Below are positions 16,283 through 23,511 of a stretch of DNA of 24,027 bases, piece by piece (position 1 is the stretch's first letter; the number at the start of each line of letters is the position of its first letter). Under the pieces are notes generated by a model, which had not been told where the DNA came from, did not search any database, and saw nothing but the letters and a program-made list of their open reading frames with translations. A program made the position numbers and the translations under genes. The DNA lies in contig CAYNOU010000040.1 of the NCBI GenBank assembly GCA_964398885.1, forward strand, positions 1 to 24,027, given 5' to 3'. This DNA comes from JAGMCF01 sp964398885 (GTDB lineage Bacteria > Cloacimonadota > Cloacimonadia > JGIOTU-2).

Positions 16283-18943
16283 ATGAAACAAATGAAGAAA
16301 GTCTATAATCCAAAAGAGATTGAATCAAAATGGTATAAATTCTGGCAAGAAAAAGATTTATTTAATGCAGAGATTAATCCCAAGAAAAAGCCTTATACAA
16401 TTGTGATACCACCTCCAAATGTAACTGGAATTTTGCATATGGGTCATATTCTAAACAATACATTACAAGATATAATGATTCGTTATAAGAAGTTGCAGGG
16501 ATACGAGACATTGTGGTTACCTGGTACAGACCATGCTGGTATTGCAACTCAAAATGTAGTTGAAAGGGAATTAGCAAATGAAGGCAAAACTCGTTACGAT
16601 ATTGGCAGAGAAGAACTTGTTGAACTTATCTGGAAATGGCGTGAGGAAAAAGGGACTAAAATTATTGAACAGTTGAAGAAATTAGGAGCAAGCTGTGATT
16701 GGCGACGAGAAAGATTTACAATGGATGAAGGTCTTTCAAATGCTGTTCAGGAAGTTTTTATCCGTCTCTATCAAAAAGGGCTGATTTATAATGGAAAATA
16801 TATTATAAACTGGTGTCCTCGCTGCGAAACTGCGTTATCTGATGATGAGGTTGATTATGAAGAACTGGAATCCTACCTCTGGTATATCAAATATCCTGTT
16901 AAAAATAGAACAAACGAATTCGTAACTGTAGCAACAACCAGACCTGAAACAATGCTCGGTGATACTGCAGTTGCAGTTAATCCAAAAGATGAAAGATATA
17001 AACATTTGATAGGTGAGAAAGTTATCATTCCGCTTGTTAAGCGAGAGGTTCCAATTATTTCTGATGATTATGTTGATAGGGAATTTGGAACAGGATGTGT
17101 AAAAGTAACTCCTGCGCATGACCCAAATGATTTTAAAATGGGATTGCGTCACAAGTTAGAACAGATTTTAATTATGGATGAAAAAGCTGTTATGAATAGA
17201 AATGCTGGTATTGACTATGAGGGAATGAATCGTTTTGAATGCAGAGAAAAGGTTGTAGAAGATTTAAAAGAAAGAAAACTGCTTGAGAAAATTGAGAAAT
17301 ATTCTCATAGTATTGGTCATTGCTATAGATGTCATACAGTTATTGAGCCATATCTTTCAAATCAGTGGTTTGTGAAGATGAAACCTTTAGCAAATAAGGC
17401 AATTAAAGTGGTAAAAGAAGGTAAAATAAAATTTCAACCATCTCGTTGGGAAAAAGTTTATTATAATTGGATGGAAAATATTCGTGATTGGTGTATCTCT
17501 CGCCAAATCTGGTGGGGGCATCGTATTCCTGCTTATTATTGTGATAATTGTGGTAAAACGTTTGTTGCAAAACAGGCTCCTGATAAATGTACAAAATGCA
17601 ATAGCAATAAATTCACTCAAGATCCTGATGTATTGGATACATGGTTTTCTTCTTGGCTCTGGCCCTTTTCCACAATGGGTTGGCCTGAAAAAACAAAAGA
17701 ACTAAATTATTTTTATCCGACAGATTTATTGGTTACAGACCCTGGAATTATTTTCTTCTGGGTTGCGCGAATGATAATGGCTTCAATGGAATTTATGAAA
17801 AAGATTCCATTCAAAAATGTGTTCCTTCACGGAATGGTTCTAGATGAAAAATCAAGAAAAATGAGTAAATCTTTGGGAAATTCCCCAGACCCTCTTGATG
17901 TTATTGATAAGTTTGGTGCAGATGCTTTGCGTTTTAGTATGGTCTTTAATACTCCTAAAGGCAATGATGTCGTTTATACTGATTCTCTTGTTGAAACAGG
18001 CAGGAATTTCGCAAATAAAATTTGGAATGCTGCAAGGTTCGCAATAACAAATGCAGAGAATATTGCCGGAATGCCTGAACCAGAAGATATGAAGATAGAC
18101 CTGGCTGACAGGTGGATATTACACCGATTACATACCGTTATTTATGAGGTATCAAAAGCCTATGATGAGTATAGATTTAATGATGCTGCTCATATACTAT
18201 ACAACTTTTTCTGGAATGAATATTGTGCTTGGTATCTTGAAATCATTAAGGATAGATTTTATTATTCTGATGGTATTTCAATAAAAAGAACTGCTAAATA
18301 TTTGATGCTAAAGGTATTAGATTACTCTGCAAGGATGCTTCATCCTATTATGCCATTTATTACAGAAGAGATTTGGCAACGAATTCAGAAATTTTGTTAT
18401 GACTCTACTGCTGAATCAATCATGCAAGTATCATTTCCAGTTGCAGACAAGGAGCAATTGTTCCCAGAAGATGCCAAGAAAATGGAGCTGATAATTAAAG
18501 TCATCACAGCAATAAGAGGGATTAGAAAAGATATGAATGTCCCTCCCGGAGAAAAAGTTGAGACCGTTATAAAGGTTGTTAAAGGTGGTAAAAGATTAAT
18601 TCTTCAAGATAATCGGCATTATATAAAGATTATGGCTAAAGTATCGGATATCTATATTGGAGATGATGTTGTTAAACCCCCCAAATCCGCAGCAGCAGTT
18701 ATTGACGACATTGAAATTTATATGCCTTTAGCTGGCGTCATTGATTTGGAAAAGGAAAGAGACCGTCTTCTGAAAAAACTATCTAAGGTTGAAAATAATT
18801 TGAGTAATTGTGTAAAGAAACTGAATAATAAGGACTTTATAAATAATGCGCCTCAAAGTGTTGTGCAGGAGGAGAGAGAGCGAAAAGAAAATTTGGAAAT
18901 TACTTCTGAAAATTTAAAAGCAAATATCGCTTTTTTAGAATAA
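16283..18943 (+). CDS. valS: valine--tRNA ligase
   Basis: ValS charges tRNA-Val and edits mischarged threonine in the cytoplasm. The 886-residue length is normal. The HIGH motif is HMGH at residues 52-55 within PPPNVTGILHMGHIL. The KMSKS motif is at 526-530. The editing domain contains TTRPETMLGDTAVAV. Zinc-type Cys pairs appear in YCDNCGK and CTKCNSNK. The anticodon-binding domain follows, and the C-terminus has the valyl-specific coiled coil (LEKERDRLLKKLSKVENNLS). AAAAGGAG lies 7 bases before the ATG. It stands alone between the RAYT locus and tRNA-Leu. Confidence 0.97.
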   Translation: MKQMKKVYNPKEIESKWYKFWQEKDLFNAEINPKKKPYTIVIPPPNVTGILHMGHILNNTLQDIMIRYKKLQGYETLWLPGTDHAGIATQNVVERELANEGKTRYDIGREELVELIWKWREEKGTKIIEQLKKLGASCDWRRERFTMDEGLSNAVQEVFIRLYQKGLIYNGKYIINWCPRCETALSDDEVDYEELESYLWYIKYPVKNRTNEFVTVATTRPETMLGDTAVAVNPKDERYKHLIGEKVIIPLVKREVPIISDDYVDREFGTGCVKVTPAHDPNDFKMGLRHKLEQILIMDEKAVMNRNAGIDYEGMNRFECREKVVEDLKERKLLEKIEKYSHSIGHCYRCHTVIEPYLSNQWFVKMKPLANKAIKVVKEGKIKFQPSRWEKVYYNWMENIRDWCISRQIWWGHRIPAYYCDNCGKTFVAKQAPDKCTKCNSNKFTQDPDVLDTWFSSWLWPFSTMGWPEKTKELNYFYPTDLLVTDPGIIFFWVARMIMASMEFMKKIPFKNVFLHGMVLDEKSRKMSKSLGNSPDPLDVIDKFGADALRFSMVFNTPKGNDVVYTDSLVETGRNFANKIWNAARFAITNAENIAGMPEPEDMKIDLADRWILHRLHTVIYEVSKAYDEYRFNDAAHILYNFFWNEYCAWYLEIIKDRFYYSDGISIKRTAKYLMLKVLDYSARMLHPIMPFITEEIWQRIQKFCYDSTAESIMQVSFPVADKEQLFPEDAKKMELIIKVITAIRGIRKDMNVPPGEKVETVIKVVKGGKRLILQDNRHYIKIMAKVSDIYIGDDVVKPPKSAAAVIDDIEIYMPLAGVIDLEKERDRLLKKLSKVENNLSNCVKKLNNKDFINNAPQSVVQEERERKENLEITSENLKANIAFLE

Positions 18944-18966
18944 TCCTTGATATCTTTTTATCAACT

Positions 18967-18995
18967 TTGACAAAGTAGTAAAATGATGTTAATTT
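18967..18995 (+). promoter_or_regulatory. sigma-70-type promoter for tRNA-Leu(UAG)
   Basis: TTGACA (18967-18972), a 17-base spacer and TAATTT (18990-18995) lie 10 bases before the mature tRNA 5' end. The match to consensus is good at -35 and moderate at -10. Confidence 0.6.
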
Positions 18996-19004
18996 ATTTT
19001 ATGA

Positions 19005-19091
<87 letters not shown>

Positions 19092-19093
19092 CC

Positions 19094-19113
19094 TCCCGAT
19101 TTATCGGGATAGG
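19094..19113. repeat. second copy of the CCCGATTTATCGGG palindrome, abutting tRNA-Leu
   Basis: This 20-base copy is identical to 19050-19069 and begins directly after the ACC of the tRNA 3' end. It lies between the tRNA and the tig leader repeat. Confidence 0.75.
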
Positions 19114-19126
19114 CATGAAAAATAAT

Positions 19127-19181
19127 CGGTCTCGGCCAGTCTTGGCTAGGCCAAGCCTAGACAGGCGCCCAGACGGAAAGG
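19127..19181. repeat. REP-like element in the tig leader
   Basis: This 55-bp block is identical to 15114-15168 near the RAYT gene except for 3 substitutions. Its core palindrome is 19139-19162. Its final bases (GGAAAGG) overlap the tig ribosome binding site. Confidence 0.85.
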
Positions 19182-19188
19182 AGATTTC

Positions 19189-20532
19189 TTGATAAAGTCG
19201 GATTTAGAAAAATTAAGTGAATGTAAAAGAAAACTGAATATTGTAATTCCTAAAGAAACAGTAAATAAAGATTATCAATCAACAGTTAGAAAATATCGCA
19301 GTTATGCTATTCTGCCAGGTTTCCGAAAAGGCAAAGCACCTATCTCAATGGTAGAAAACATATATAAAGAACAAATCAAAGCAGGTTACCTTGAAGAATA
19401 TATTCCTAAATATTATAGGCAAGCATTATTGGAATTAGAGAAGAAAAAAATTTTTCAGATAAATCAAAGCTCTTTAGAAGACTTTGACTGGAATCCTGGA
19501 GAAGATTTGAAAGTGGGTTTTAAATTTGAGGTTAAACCTGATGTTGAATTAAAAAAATATAAGGATTTTGAAATTAACTTTAAACCAGAAAAGGTAACTA
19601 AAGGTATGATAGAAAATGAATTGGAACGATTACAGCAAACCTATGCAAAAATTATTGATAAAGAATCCTCAGCAGAAGCTAACGATTTGATATATTATCA
19701 AGTTGAAAAATATGATGATAAAAAAGTTTCAAAGCAAGAAGAAATTTCTTACAAGCTCGGAACTAAAAATTTTGGAGAAAAATTTGATAAGGACCTTACA
19801 GGTGCTAAATCAGGAGATGTTATAGATACTACCATTGAACTTTCTCCATCTTCATCCTTCGTCCCGAAGATCCCCGATTTAAGCGGGGAGGGACTACGGA
19901 GAACGGGAAAACCTGAAGAAAAACCAACTGAAATAAAAGTGTCTTTTAAAGTAAACTCTATTAAGAAGATAGACCTGCCAGCCTTAGATGATGAATTTGC
20001 AAAGGATGTTGGAAATTATCAATCTTTGAAAGAGTTAAAAGCGGAGATAAAAAAAGGATTAGCAGGACAGGTTAAAATCAGAAATGAAAACAAAAAAAGA
20101 TCATTAATTTTACAAAGAATCATTGAAGAAAATCCATTTGAATTGCCAGAGTCAATAGTTAATGATTATGTCTCAAAAATGGTAAATCAATCCGACAATA
20201 GGAATCATCCGCCAGCGCTGACTCGTCGGCATCACTTAAACGAGGCTGGCAGACAGGAAAATATTGAAAAAATAAAAAAGGTTTACAAGAAATACGCTGA
20301 GAATGAATTCCGTGTTTATTATGTTCTGGAAAAATTACGAGAGCTTGAAAAGATTGAAGTAAATGACGATGAGATTGACAACGAAATAAAGAAAGCTGCG
20401 AACAGTATGAATATGGATATTGAACAATATAAGAAATTGTATAAAAAACAAATTGATAGGGATACTATAAAGATAGACCTTGTTAATGAAAAAATATTGA
20501 AGAATATTGAAAACACAGTAAGATTTGTGTAA
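19189..20532 (+). CDS. tig: trigger factor, with two in-frame palindromic insertions
   Basis: Trigger factor is the ribosome-bound chaperone that meets nascent chains. The start is TTG, with AAAGGAG 6 bases upstream. The N-terminal ribosome-docking signature is GFRKGKAP (residues 44-51). An FKBP-like domain follows at about 150-245. The C-terminal arms then run on from LPALDDEFAKDVG. Two segments look foreign. At about residues 222-240 (SSSFVPKIPDLSGEGLRRTG) a GC-rich inverted repeat is translated in frame. At about residues 338-354 (RNHPPALTRRHHLNEAG) a second inverted repeat is translated in frame. Both keep the frame open and interrupt otherwise Lys/Glu-rich helical or FKBP sequence. clpP follows after 38 bases. 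Confidence 0.93.
   Translation: MIKSDLEKLSECKRKLNIVIPKETVNKDYQSTVRKYRSYAILPGFRKGKAPISMVENIYKEQIKAGYLEEYIPKYYRQALLELEKKKIFQINQSSLEDFDWNPGEDLKVGFKFEVKPDVELKKYKDFEINFKPEKVTKGMIENELERLQQTYAKIIDKESSAEANDLIYYQVEKYDDKKVSKQEEISYKLGTKNFGEKFDKDLTGAKSGDVIDTTIELSPSSSFVPKIPDLSGEGLRRTGKPEEKPTEIKVSFKVNSIKKIDLPALDDEFAKDVGNYQSLKELKAEIKKGLAGQVKIRNENKKRSLILQRIIEENPFELPESIVNDYVSKMVNQSDNRNHPPALTRRHHLNEAGRQENIEKIKKVYKKYAENEFRVYYVLEKLRELEKIEVNDDEIDNEIKKAANSMNMDIEQYKKLYKKQIDRDTIKIDLVNEKILKNIENTVRFV
19855..19900. repeat. in-frame inverted-repeat element 1 in tig
   Basis: The outer arms TCCTTCGTCCC (19855-19865) and GGGACTACGGA (19890-19900) surround inner arms TCCCCG/CGGGGA (19871-19876/19884-19889). The outer arms also occur at 6003-6031 outside any gene. 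It is translated as part of trigger factor. Confidence 0.7.
20209..20252. repeat. in-frame inverted-repeat element 2 in tig
   Basis: The arms GCCAGC/GCTGGC (20211-20216/20245-20250) and CTCGT/ACGAG (20222-20226/20240-20244) form a bulged hairpin. It is GC-rich and translated as HPPALTRRHHLNEAG. The CCGCCAG...CTGGC edges resemble the palindrome at 23449-23464. Confidence 0.6.
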
Positions 20533-20536
20533 AAAA

Positions 20537-20556
20537 CCTGTCTGCCGATAGGCAGG
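20537..20556. repeat. CTGCC-GATA-GGCAG palindrome between tig and clpP
   Basis: The 5-bp arms (20542-20546/20551-20555) lie in a GC-rich stretch that begins 4 bases after the tig stop codon. The clpP ribosome binding site (GATGAGG) follows. It could be a small dispersed repeat or an mRNA hairpin. Confidence 0.45.
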
Positions 20557-20570
20557 AATGATGAGGTTAT

Positions 20571-21155
20571 ATGAAATTGATACCTATGGTTATTGAGCAA
20601 ACTGGAAGAGGTGAAAGAGCCTATGACATCTATTCTAGATTATTAAAAGATAGAATCATATTTGCAGGTTCAATAATTGATGACAGTGCTGCGAACACTA
20701 TAATTGCTCAACTTCTTCATTTAGAAGCAGATAATCCTAAAAATGACATTTTTATGTATATCAATTGTCCTGGAGGAATTGTTACTTCTGGTTTAGCAAT
20801 ATATGATACAATGCAGTATATTAAACCGGATATATGTACTATTTGTATTGGTCAGGCTGCAAGTATAGGAGCTTTACTTCTGGCAGCAGGAACAAAAGGT
20901 AAGAGGTCTGCACTCCCCAATTCCAGGATTATGATTCATCAACCCTTAGGCGGTGTTCAGGGACAAGCTGTTGATATTGAAATCCATGCAAAAGAAATTG
21001 TTAAAAGTAAAGATAGAATCAATAGAATATTACATGAACATACAGGGCAGACTATTGAGAAGATTGAAAAAGATTCAGATAGAAACTTCTTTATGAGTGC
21101 TGAAGAAGCTAAAAAATATGGAATTATTGACGAAGTAATTGTAAAGAGGAAATAA
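20571..21155 (+). CDS. clpP: ATP-dependent Clp protease proteolytic subunit (Asn in the catalytic triad)
   Basis: ClpP is the barrel-shaped serine peptidase that works with ClpX or ClpA/C. The 194-residue length is normal. The catalytic Ser98 is in GQAASIGAL and His123 in MIHQPLGG. The third triad residue, Asp172 in the SDRDxxM motif of typical ClpPs, is Asn172 here (SDRNFFMSAEEA; codon AAC at 21084-21086). The start ATG has GATGAGG 4 bases upstream. There is no long propeptide: the usual IPMVIEQTGRGERAYDIYSRLL begins at residue 4. It follows tig; clpX lies beyond a 0.6-kb broken gene, so the classic tig-clpP-clpX operon is interrupted. Confidence 0.95.
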   Translation: MKLIPMVIEQTGRGERAYDIYSRLLKDRIIFAGSIIDDSAANTIIAQLLHLEADNPKNDIFMYINCPGGIVTSGLAIYDTMQYIKPDICTICIGQAASIGALLLAAGTKGKRSALPNSRIMIHQPLGGVQGQAVDIEIHAKEIVKSKDRINRILHEHTGQTIEKIEKDSDRNFFMSAEEAKKYGIIDEVIVKRK

Positions 21156-21163
21156 TAGTTCAA

Positions 21164-21188
21164 CCACTAAGTCACCAAGACACAAAGG
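21164..21188. repeat. left CACNAAGN array of the GxxExxY cassette
   Basis: Three octamers of the form CACNAAGN (CACTAAGT, CACCAAGA, CACAAAGG) lie just before the GxxExxY start. The reverse-complement array is at 21697-21720, so the broken gene is bracketed by inverted arrays. Confidence 0.65.
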
Positions 21189-21194
21189 ATTAAT

Positions 21195-21693
21195 ATGAGT
21201 TTTATCCCACTTTCAAAAAGAGAAGAGTTAATAGCAAAGAAAATTGTAGATGCTGCTTATACTGTACATAAGATATTAGGTCCTGGTTTACTTGAAAAAG
21301 TCTATTCACCCTATTGGATAAATTTAATATAAATGATACCTATGTAAAATGGATAGCTAATTGTTATATTTATGACCATAATTGTAAAATCTTCTAAAAA
21401 TATCCAACGGGGTAAAGTTTGTTTTTGTCACGAGATTTCTAAACGGGAATTAAAATATCAAAGGCAAGTATCTATTCCAATTATATGATGAGATTAAATT
21501 TGACGAAGGCCTGCGTTTGGATGTTCTTGTGGAGGAACTTATAATTTGTGAGTTGAAAGCTGTAGATGAAATGAATCCTATTTGGGAAGCGCAATTACTT
21601 AGTTATTTAAAATTAACCGGTAAGCGTCTTGGCTTTATTATCAATTTTAATGTTTCTCTCATAAAAGATGGGATTAAAAGAATTATACTTTAA
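21195..21693 (+). pseudogene. GxxExxY-family gene, disrupted
   Basis: The remnant starts MSFIPLSKREELIAKKIVDA and contains the family signature GPGLLEKVY, then hits a stop at 21330-21332. The family sequence resumes at 21420 (CFCHEISKRELKYQRQVSIPI) after a ~106-bp insert. A frameshift near 21485 leads to YDEIKFDEGLRLDVLVEELI, CELKAVDEMNPIWEAQLL and NFNVSLIKDGIKRIIL. These match the GxxExxY family (PD-(D/E)XK-like; the D...ExK residues are visible in RLDVLVE and CELKA), whose members are ~125 residues and often multicopy. Biological role unknown. It separates clpP from clpX and is flanked by inverted CACNAAGN arrays. Confidence 0.88.
21308..21413. mobile_element. 106-bp element with terminal inverted repeats inside the GxxExxY gene
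   Basis: The left end ACCCTATTGGATA (21308-21320) and right end TATCCAACGGGGT (21401-21413) are inverted repeats matching at 11 of 13 positions. The element interrupts the GxxExxY reading frame between EKVY and CFCHE. It has no coding capacity, as expected for a MITE. No clear target-site duplication is seen; AAAGT recurs near both sides. Confidence 0.6.
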
Positions 21694-21696
21694 TTT

Positions 21697-21720
21697 CTTA
21701 GTGCCTTAGTGTCTTCGTGG
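21697..21720. repeat. right CACNAAGN array (inverted) of the GxxExxY cassette
   Basis: The reverse complement reads CACGAAGA, CACTAAGG, CACTAAG, mirroring 21164-21188. It begins 3 bases after the GxxExxY stop and ends 26 bases before clpX. Confidence 0.65.
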
Positions 21721-21746
21721 CTTAATAATTATAAAAGGAAAGAAAA

Positions 21747-22991
21747 ATGGATGAATTAAGATGCTCTTTTTGCGGAAAGTCACAAAGCGAGGTTAAAAAA
21801 CTTATTCGTGGTATCAATGGTAATATCTGCAATAACTGTATTTCTATTTGTTATACAATTCTTGAGAAGGATAAGGAAAAGAAAGCTGATGAAAATTTCA
21901 TTCTCCCCTCACCAAAGGAAATAAAGGGCTATTTGGATCAATATGTTATTGATCAAGAACAAGCAAAAAGAACTATTTCTGTAGCGGTTTATAATCATTA
22001 CAAACGCATTTTTAAACAAAGATTAGTAAAGGATGTTGAACTTGAAAAAAGCAATATTATAATGATAGGACCAACTGGAACAGGGAAAACACTTATAGCA
22101 CAAACATTGGCAAAATTCTTAAAAGTTCCGTTTGCTATTGCAGATGCTACAACTCTAACAGAAGCAGGATATGTGGGTGAGGATGTTGAAAATATTCTGG
22201 TAAGATTACTGCAATATGCTGATTATAATATTGAAAAAACTGAAAGAGGTATAGTTTATGTTGATGAGATTGATAAGATTGCTCGCAAATCCGAAGCTCC
22301 TTCAATTACAAGAGATGTTTCAGGAGAAGGCGTGCAACAAGCTTTGCTAAAAATTCTTGAAGGTGATAAAGTGAATGTTCCGCCTAAAGGTGGAAGAAAA
22401 CATCCACATCAGGAATTTATTGAAATTGATACCAAAAATATCCTTTTTATTGTTGGAGGGACTTTTAATGGGCTTGAAAAGATTATTGAACGAAGAATCA
22501 ATAAGAAAAATGTTGGATTTGGAGCAGAACTTATTGGTTTATATTCAGATAAAAAGAGTGAGATACTTAAAAAAGTAGAACCACAGGACCTTTTAAAGTA
22601 TGGAATTATCCCTGAATTGATTGGAAGATTACCTGTTGTAACTACATTGTCAGAATTAAGCAAAGAAGCTTTGATGAAGATACTCACCCAGCCTAAAAAC
22701 GCTTTAAGTAAGCAGTATAAGGCGTTATTTGCTTTAGAAAATGTTTCCCTAAAATTTACAGATGATGCATTAGAGGCAATAGCAGAAATTGCTATGAAGC
22801 GGGAGTCTGGAGCAAGGGGTCTTCGTGCAATTATGGAATCAATTATGATTGATATTATGTATCAAGTCCCTGATATGAAGGATATTCGGGAATGCTATAT
22901 TACAAAAGATGTTATTGTTAAGAGAGATAAACCGATTTTTAAGATCAAACCAGATTTACTTTCAGAAGAGAAAAAGAGACTAATCGCTTAA
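21747..22991 (+). CDS. clpX: ATP-dependent Clp protease ATP-binding subunit ClpX
   Basis: ClpX is the AAA+ unfoldase that feeds substrates to ClpP. The 414-residue length is typical. The N-terminal zinc domain uses C6, C9, C28 and C31 (CSFCGK...CNNC). Walker A is GPTGTGKT (108-115), pore-1 loop GYVG (141-144), and Walker B YVDEIDK (171-177). The RKH pore loop (GGRKHPHQEF) is present. The ClpP-docking IGF-type loop reads NVGFGAEL, and sensor 2 is SGARGLRA. So the partner-docking motif is retained even though ClpP has an altered triad. AAAGGAAAG precedes the ATG. Transcription probably came originally from the tig/clpP promoter; the inserted cassette may now separate them. Confidence 0.97.
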   Translation: MDELRCSFCGKSQSEVKKLIRGINGNICNNCISICYTILEKDKEKKADENFILPSPKEIKGYLDQYVIDQEQAKRTISVAVYNHYKRIFKQRLVKDVELEKSNIIMIGPTGTGKTLIAQTLAKFLKVPFAIADATTLTEAGYVGEDVENILVRLLQYADYNIEKTERGIVYVDEIDKIARKSEAPSITRDVSGEGVQQALLKILEGDKVNVPPKGGRKHPHQEFIEIDTKNILFIVGGTFNGLEKIIERRINKKNVGFGAELIGLYSDKKSEILKKVEPQDLLKYGIIPELIGRLPVVTTLSELSKEALMKILTQPKNALSKQYKALFALENVSLKFTDDALEAIAEIAMKRESGARGLRAIMESIMIDIMYQVPDMKDIRECYITKDVIVKRDKPIFKIKPDLLSEEKKRLIA

Positions 22992-23067
22992 ATGATATAA
23001 TAAGATATAGCTTTAATTTTTTCTTGACAGTAAATTTTCACACTTTGAGAAAGTATCTAAATAAAGT

Positions 23068-23142
23068 TCCACAGTAGCTCAGCGGTAGAGCAGGTGGCTG
23101 TTAACCACTTGGTCGGGGGTTCAAATCCCTCCTGTGGAGCCA
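23068..23142 (+). tRNA. tRNA-Asn (anticodon GUU)
   Basis: The acceptor TCCACAG pairs with CTGTGGA, the anticodon stem GGTGG/CCACT encloses CTGTTAA, and the T arm is CGGGGG-TTCAAAT-CCCTCC-like, with an encoded CCA (23140-23142). A TTGACA at 23024-23029 may be its -35 box, but no good -10 lies at the right distance. The last 29 bases plus following Ts recur at 23465-23500. Confidence 0.95.
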
Positions 23143-23157
23143 TTTTTTTTGAGTAAA

Positions 23158-23427
23158 ATGAGTGAAGTGAATAAATATTATACTTATGTGTTACATTCCC
23201 CGAAATACAATAAAATCTATATAGGTTATACAAATAATTTAGAAAGAGGAATCTATTTTCATAACAAAGGAGTATAGGGTTGGACTTCCAGATTTGTTCC
23301 CTGGGAATTAGTCTATCATGAAACTTTTGCAACAAAATCTAAAGCAATGAAGCGAGAGAAAGAATTAAAATCATTCCAGGGAAGAAAGTTTATAAGAGAG
23401 CAAGTCTTAAATAAGATTACCAAATAG
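23158..23427 (+). pseudogene. GIY-YIG nuclease gene copy 1, interrupted by one amber codon
   Basis: A 90-codon frame starts 15 bases after tRNA-Asn and encodes a single-domain GIY-YIG protein: YTYVLHSPKYNK, then IYIGYTNNLERGIYFHN, GWTSRFVPWELVYHE, AMKREKELKS and QGRKFIREQVL. The only defect is TAG at 23275-23277 (codon 40), where copy 2 has AAG (Lys). The GIY-YIG pair appears as YTYVL...KIYIGYT, and Arg/Glu catalytic candidates are present. The length equals copy 2 (90 codons including stop), and the two proteins are about two-thirds identical by eye. No Shine-Dalgarno is visible. Confidence 0.85.
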
Positions 23428-23448
23428 ACAGGTAGGAGGTGACTGGTA

Positions 23449-23464
23449 TCCGCCAGCTGGCGGA
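23449..23464. repeat. perfect 16-bp palindrome at the unit boundary
   Basis: TCCGCCAGCTGGCGGA abuts the tRNA fragment exactly. The equivalent site at 23807-23822 (TCCGCCAGCTGTCGGA) has one mismatch and also abuts a tRNA-like remnant. Confidence 0.75.
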
Positions 23465-23500
23465 CGGGGGTTCAAATCCCTCCTGTGGAGCCATTTTTTT
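23465..23500 (+). repeat. duplicated 3' end of tRNA-Asn
   Basis: These 36 bases, covering the T arm, the acceptor 3' strand, CCA and seven Ts, are identical to 23114-23149. The 5' two-thirds of the tRNA is absent, so this is not a functional tRNA. Confidence 0.9.
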
Positions 23501-23511
23501 ATATACTCATT

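Larger units (their letters stand above)
23114..23464 (+). mobile_element. tRNA-associated GIY-YIG unit 1
   Basis: The 351-bp unit runs from the tRNA-Asn T arm to just before the second copy of the same sequence at 23465. It contains the tRNA 3' end, the copy 1 GIY-YIG gene and a linker ending in the perfect palindrome TCCGCCAGCTGGCGGA (23449-23464). No integrase or other gene fits inside. Confidence 0.65.

Noticed and set aside
23057..23335. 92-codon minus-strand frame containing MAPQEGFEPPTKW and CSTAELLW
   Set aside because: It is the antisense of tRNA-Asn; GFEPPT...STAELLW is a well-known spurious translation of tRNA genes. The rest is antisense to the GIY-YIG copy.
23465..23500. Second tRNA-Asn gene
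   Set aside because: Only the T arm and 3' acceptor strand are present; there is no D arm or anticodon arm.
23114..23500. attL/attR of a prophage or integrative element
   Set aside because: The interval is 351 bp and contains no integrase, phage or conjugation gene. The direct repeat fits better with the small GIY-YIG unit itself.
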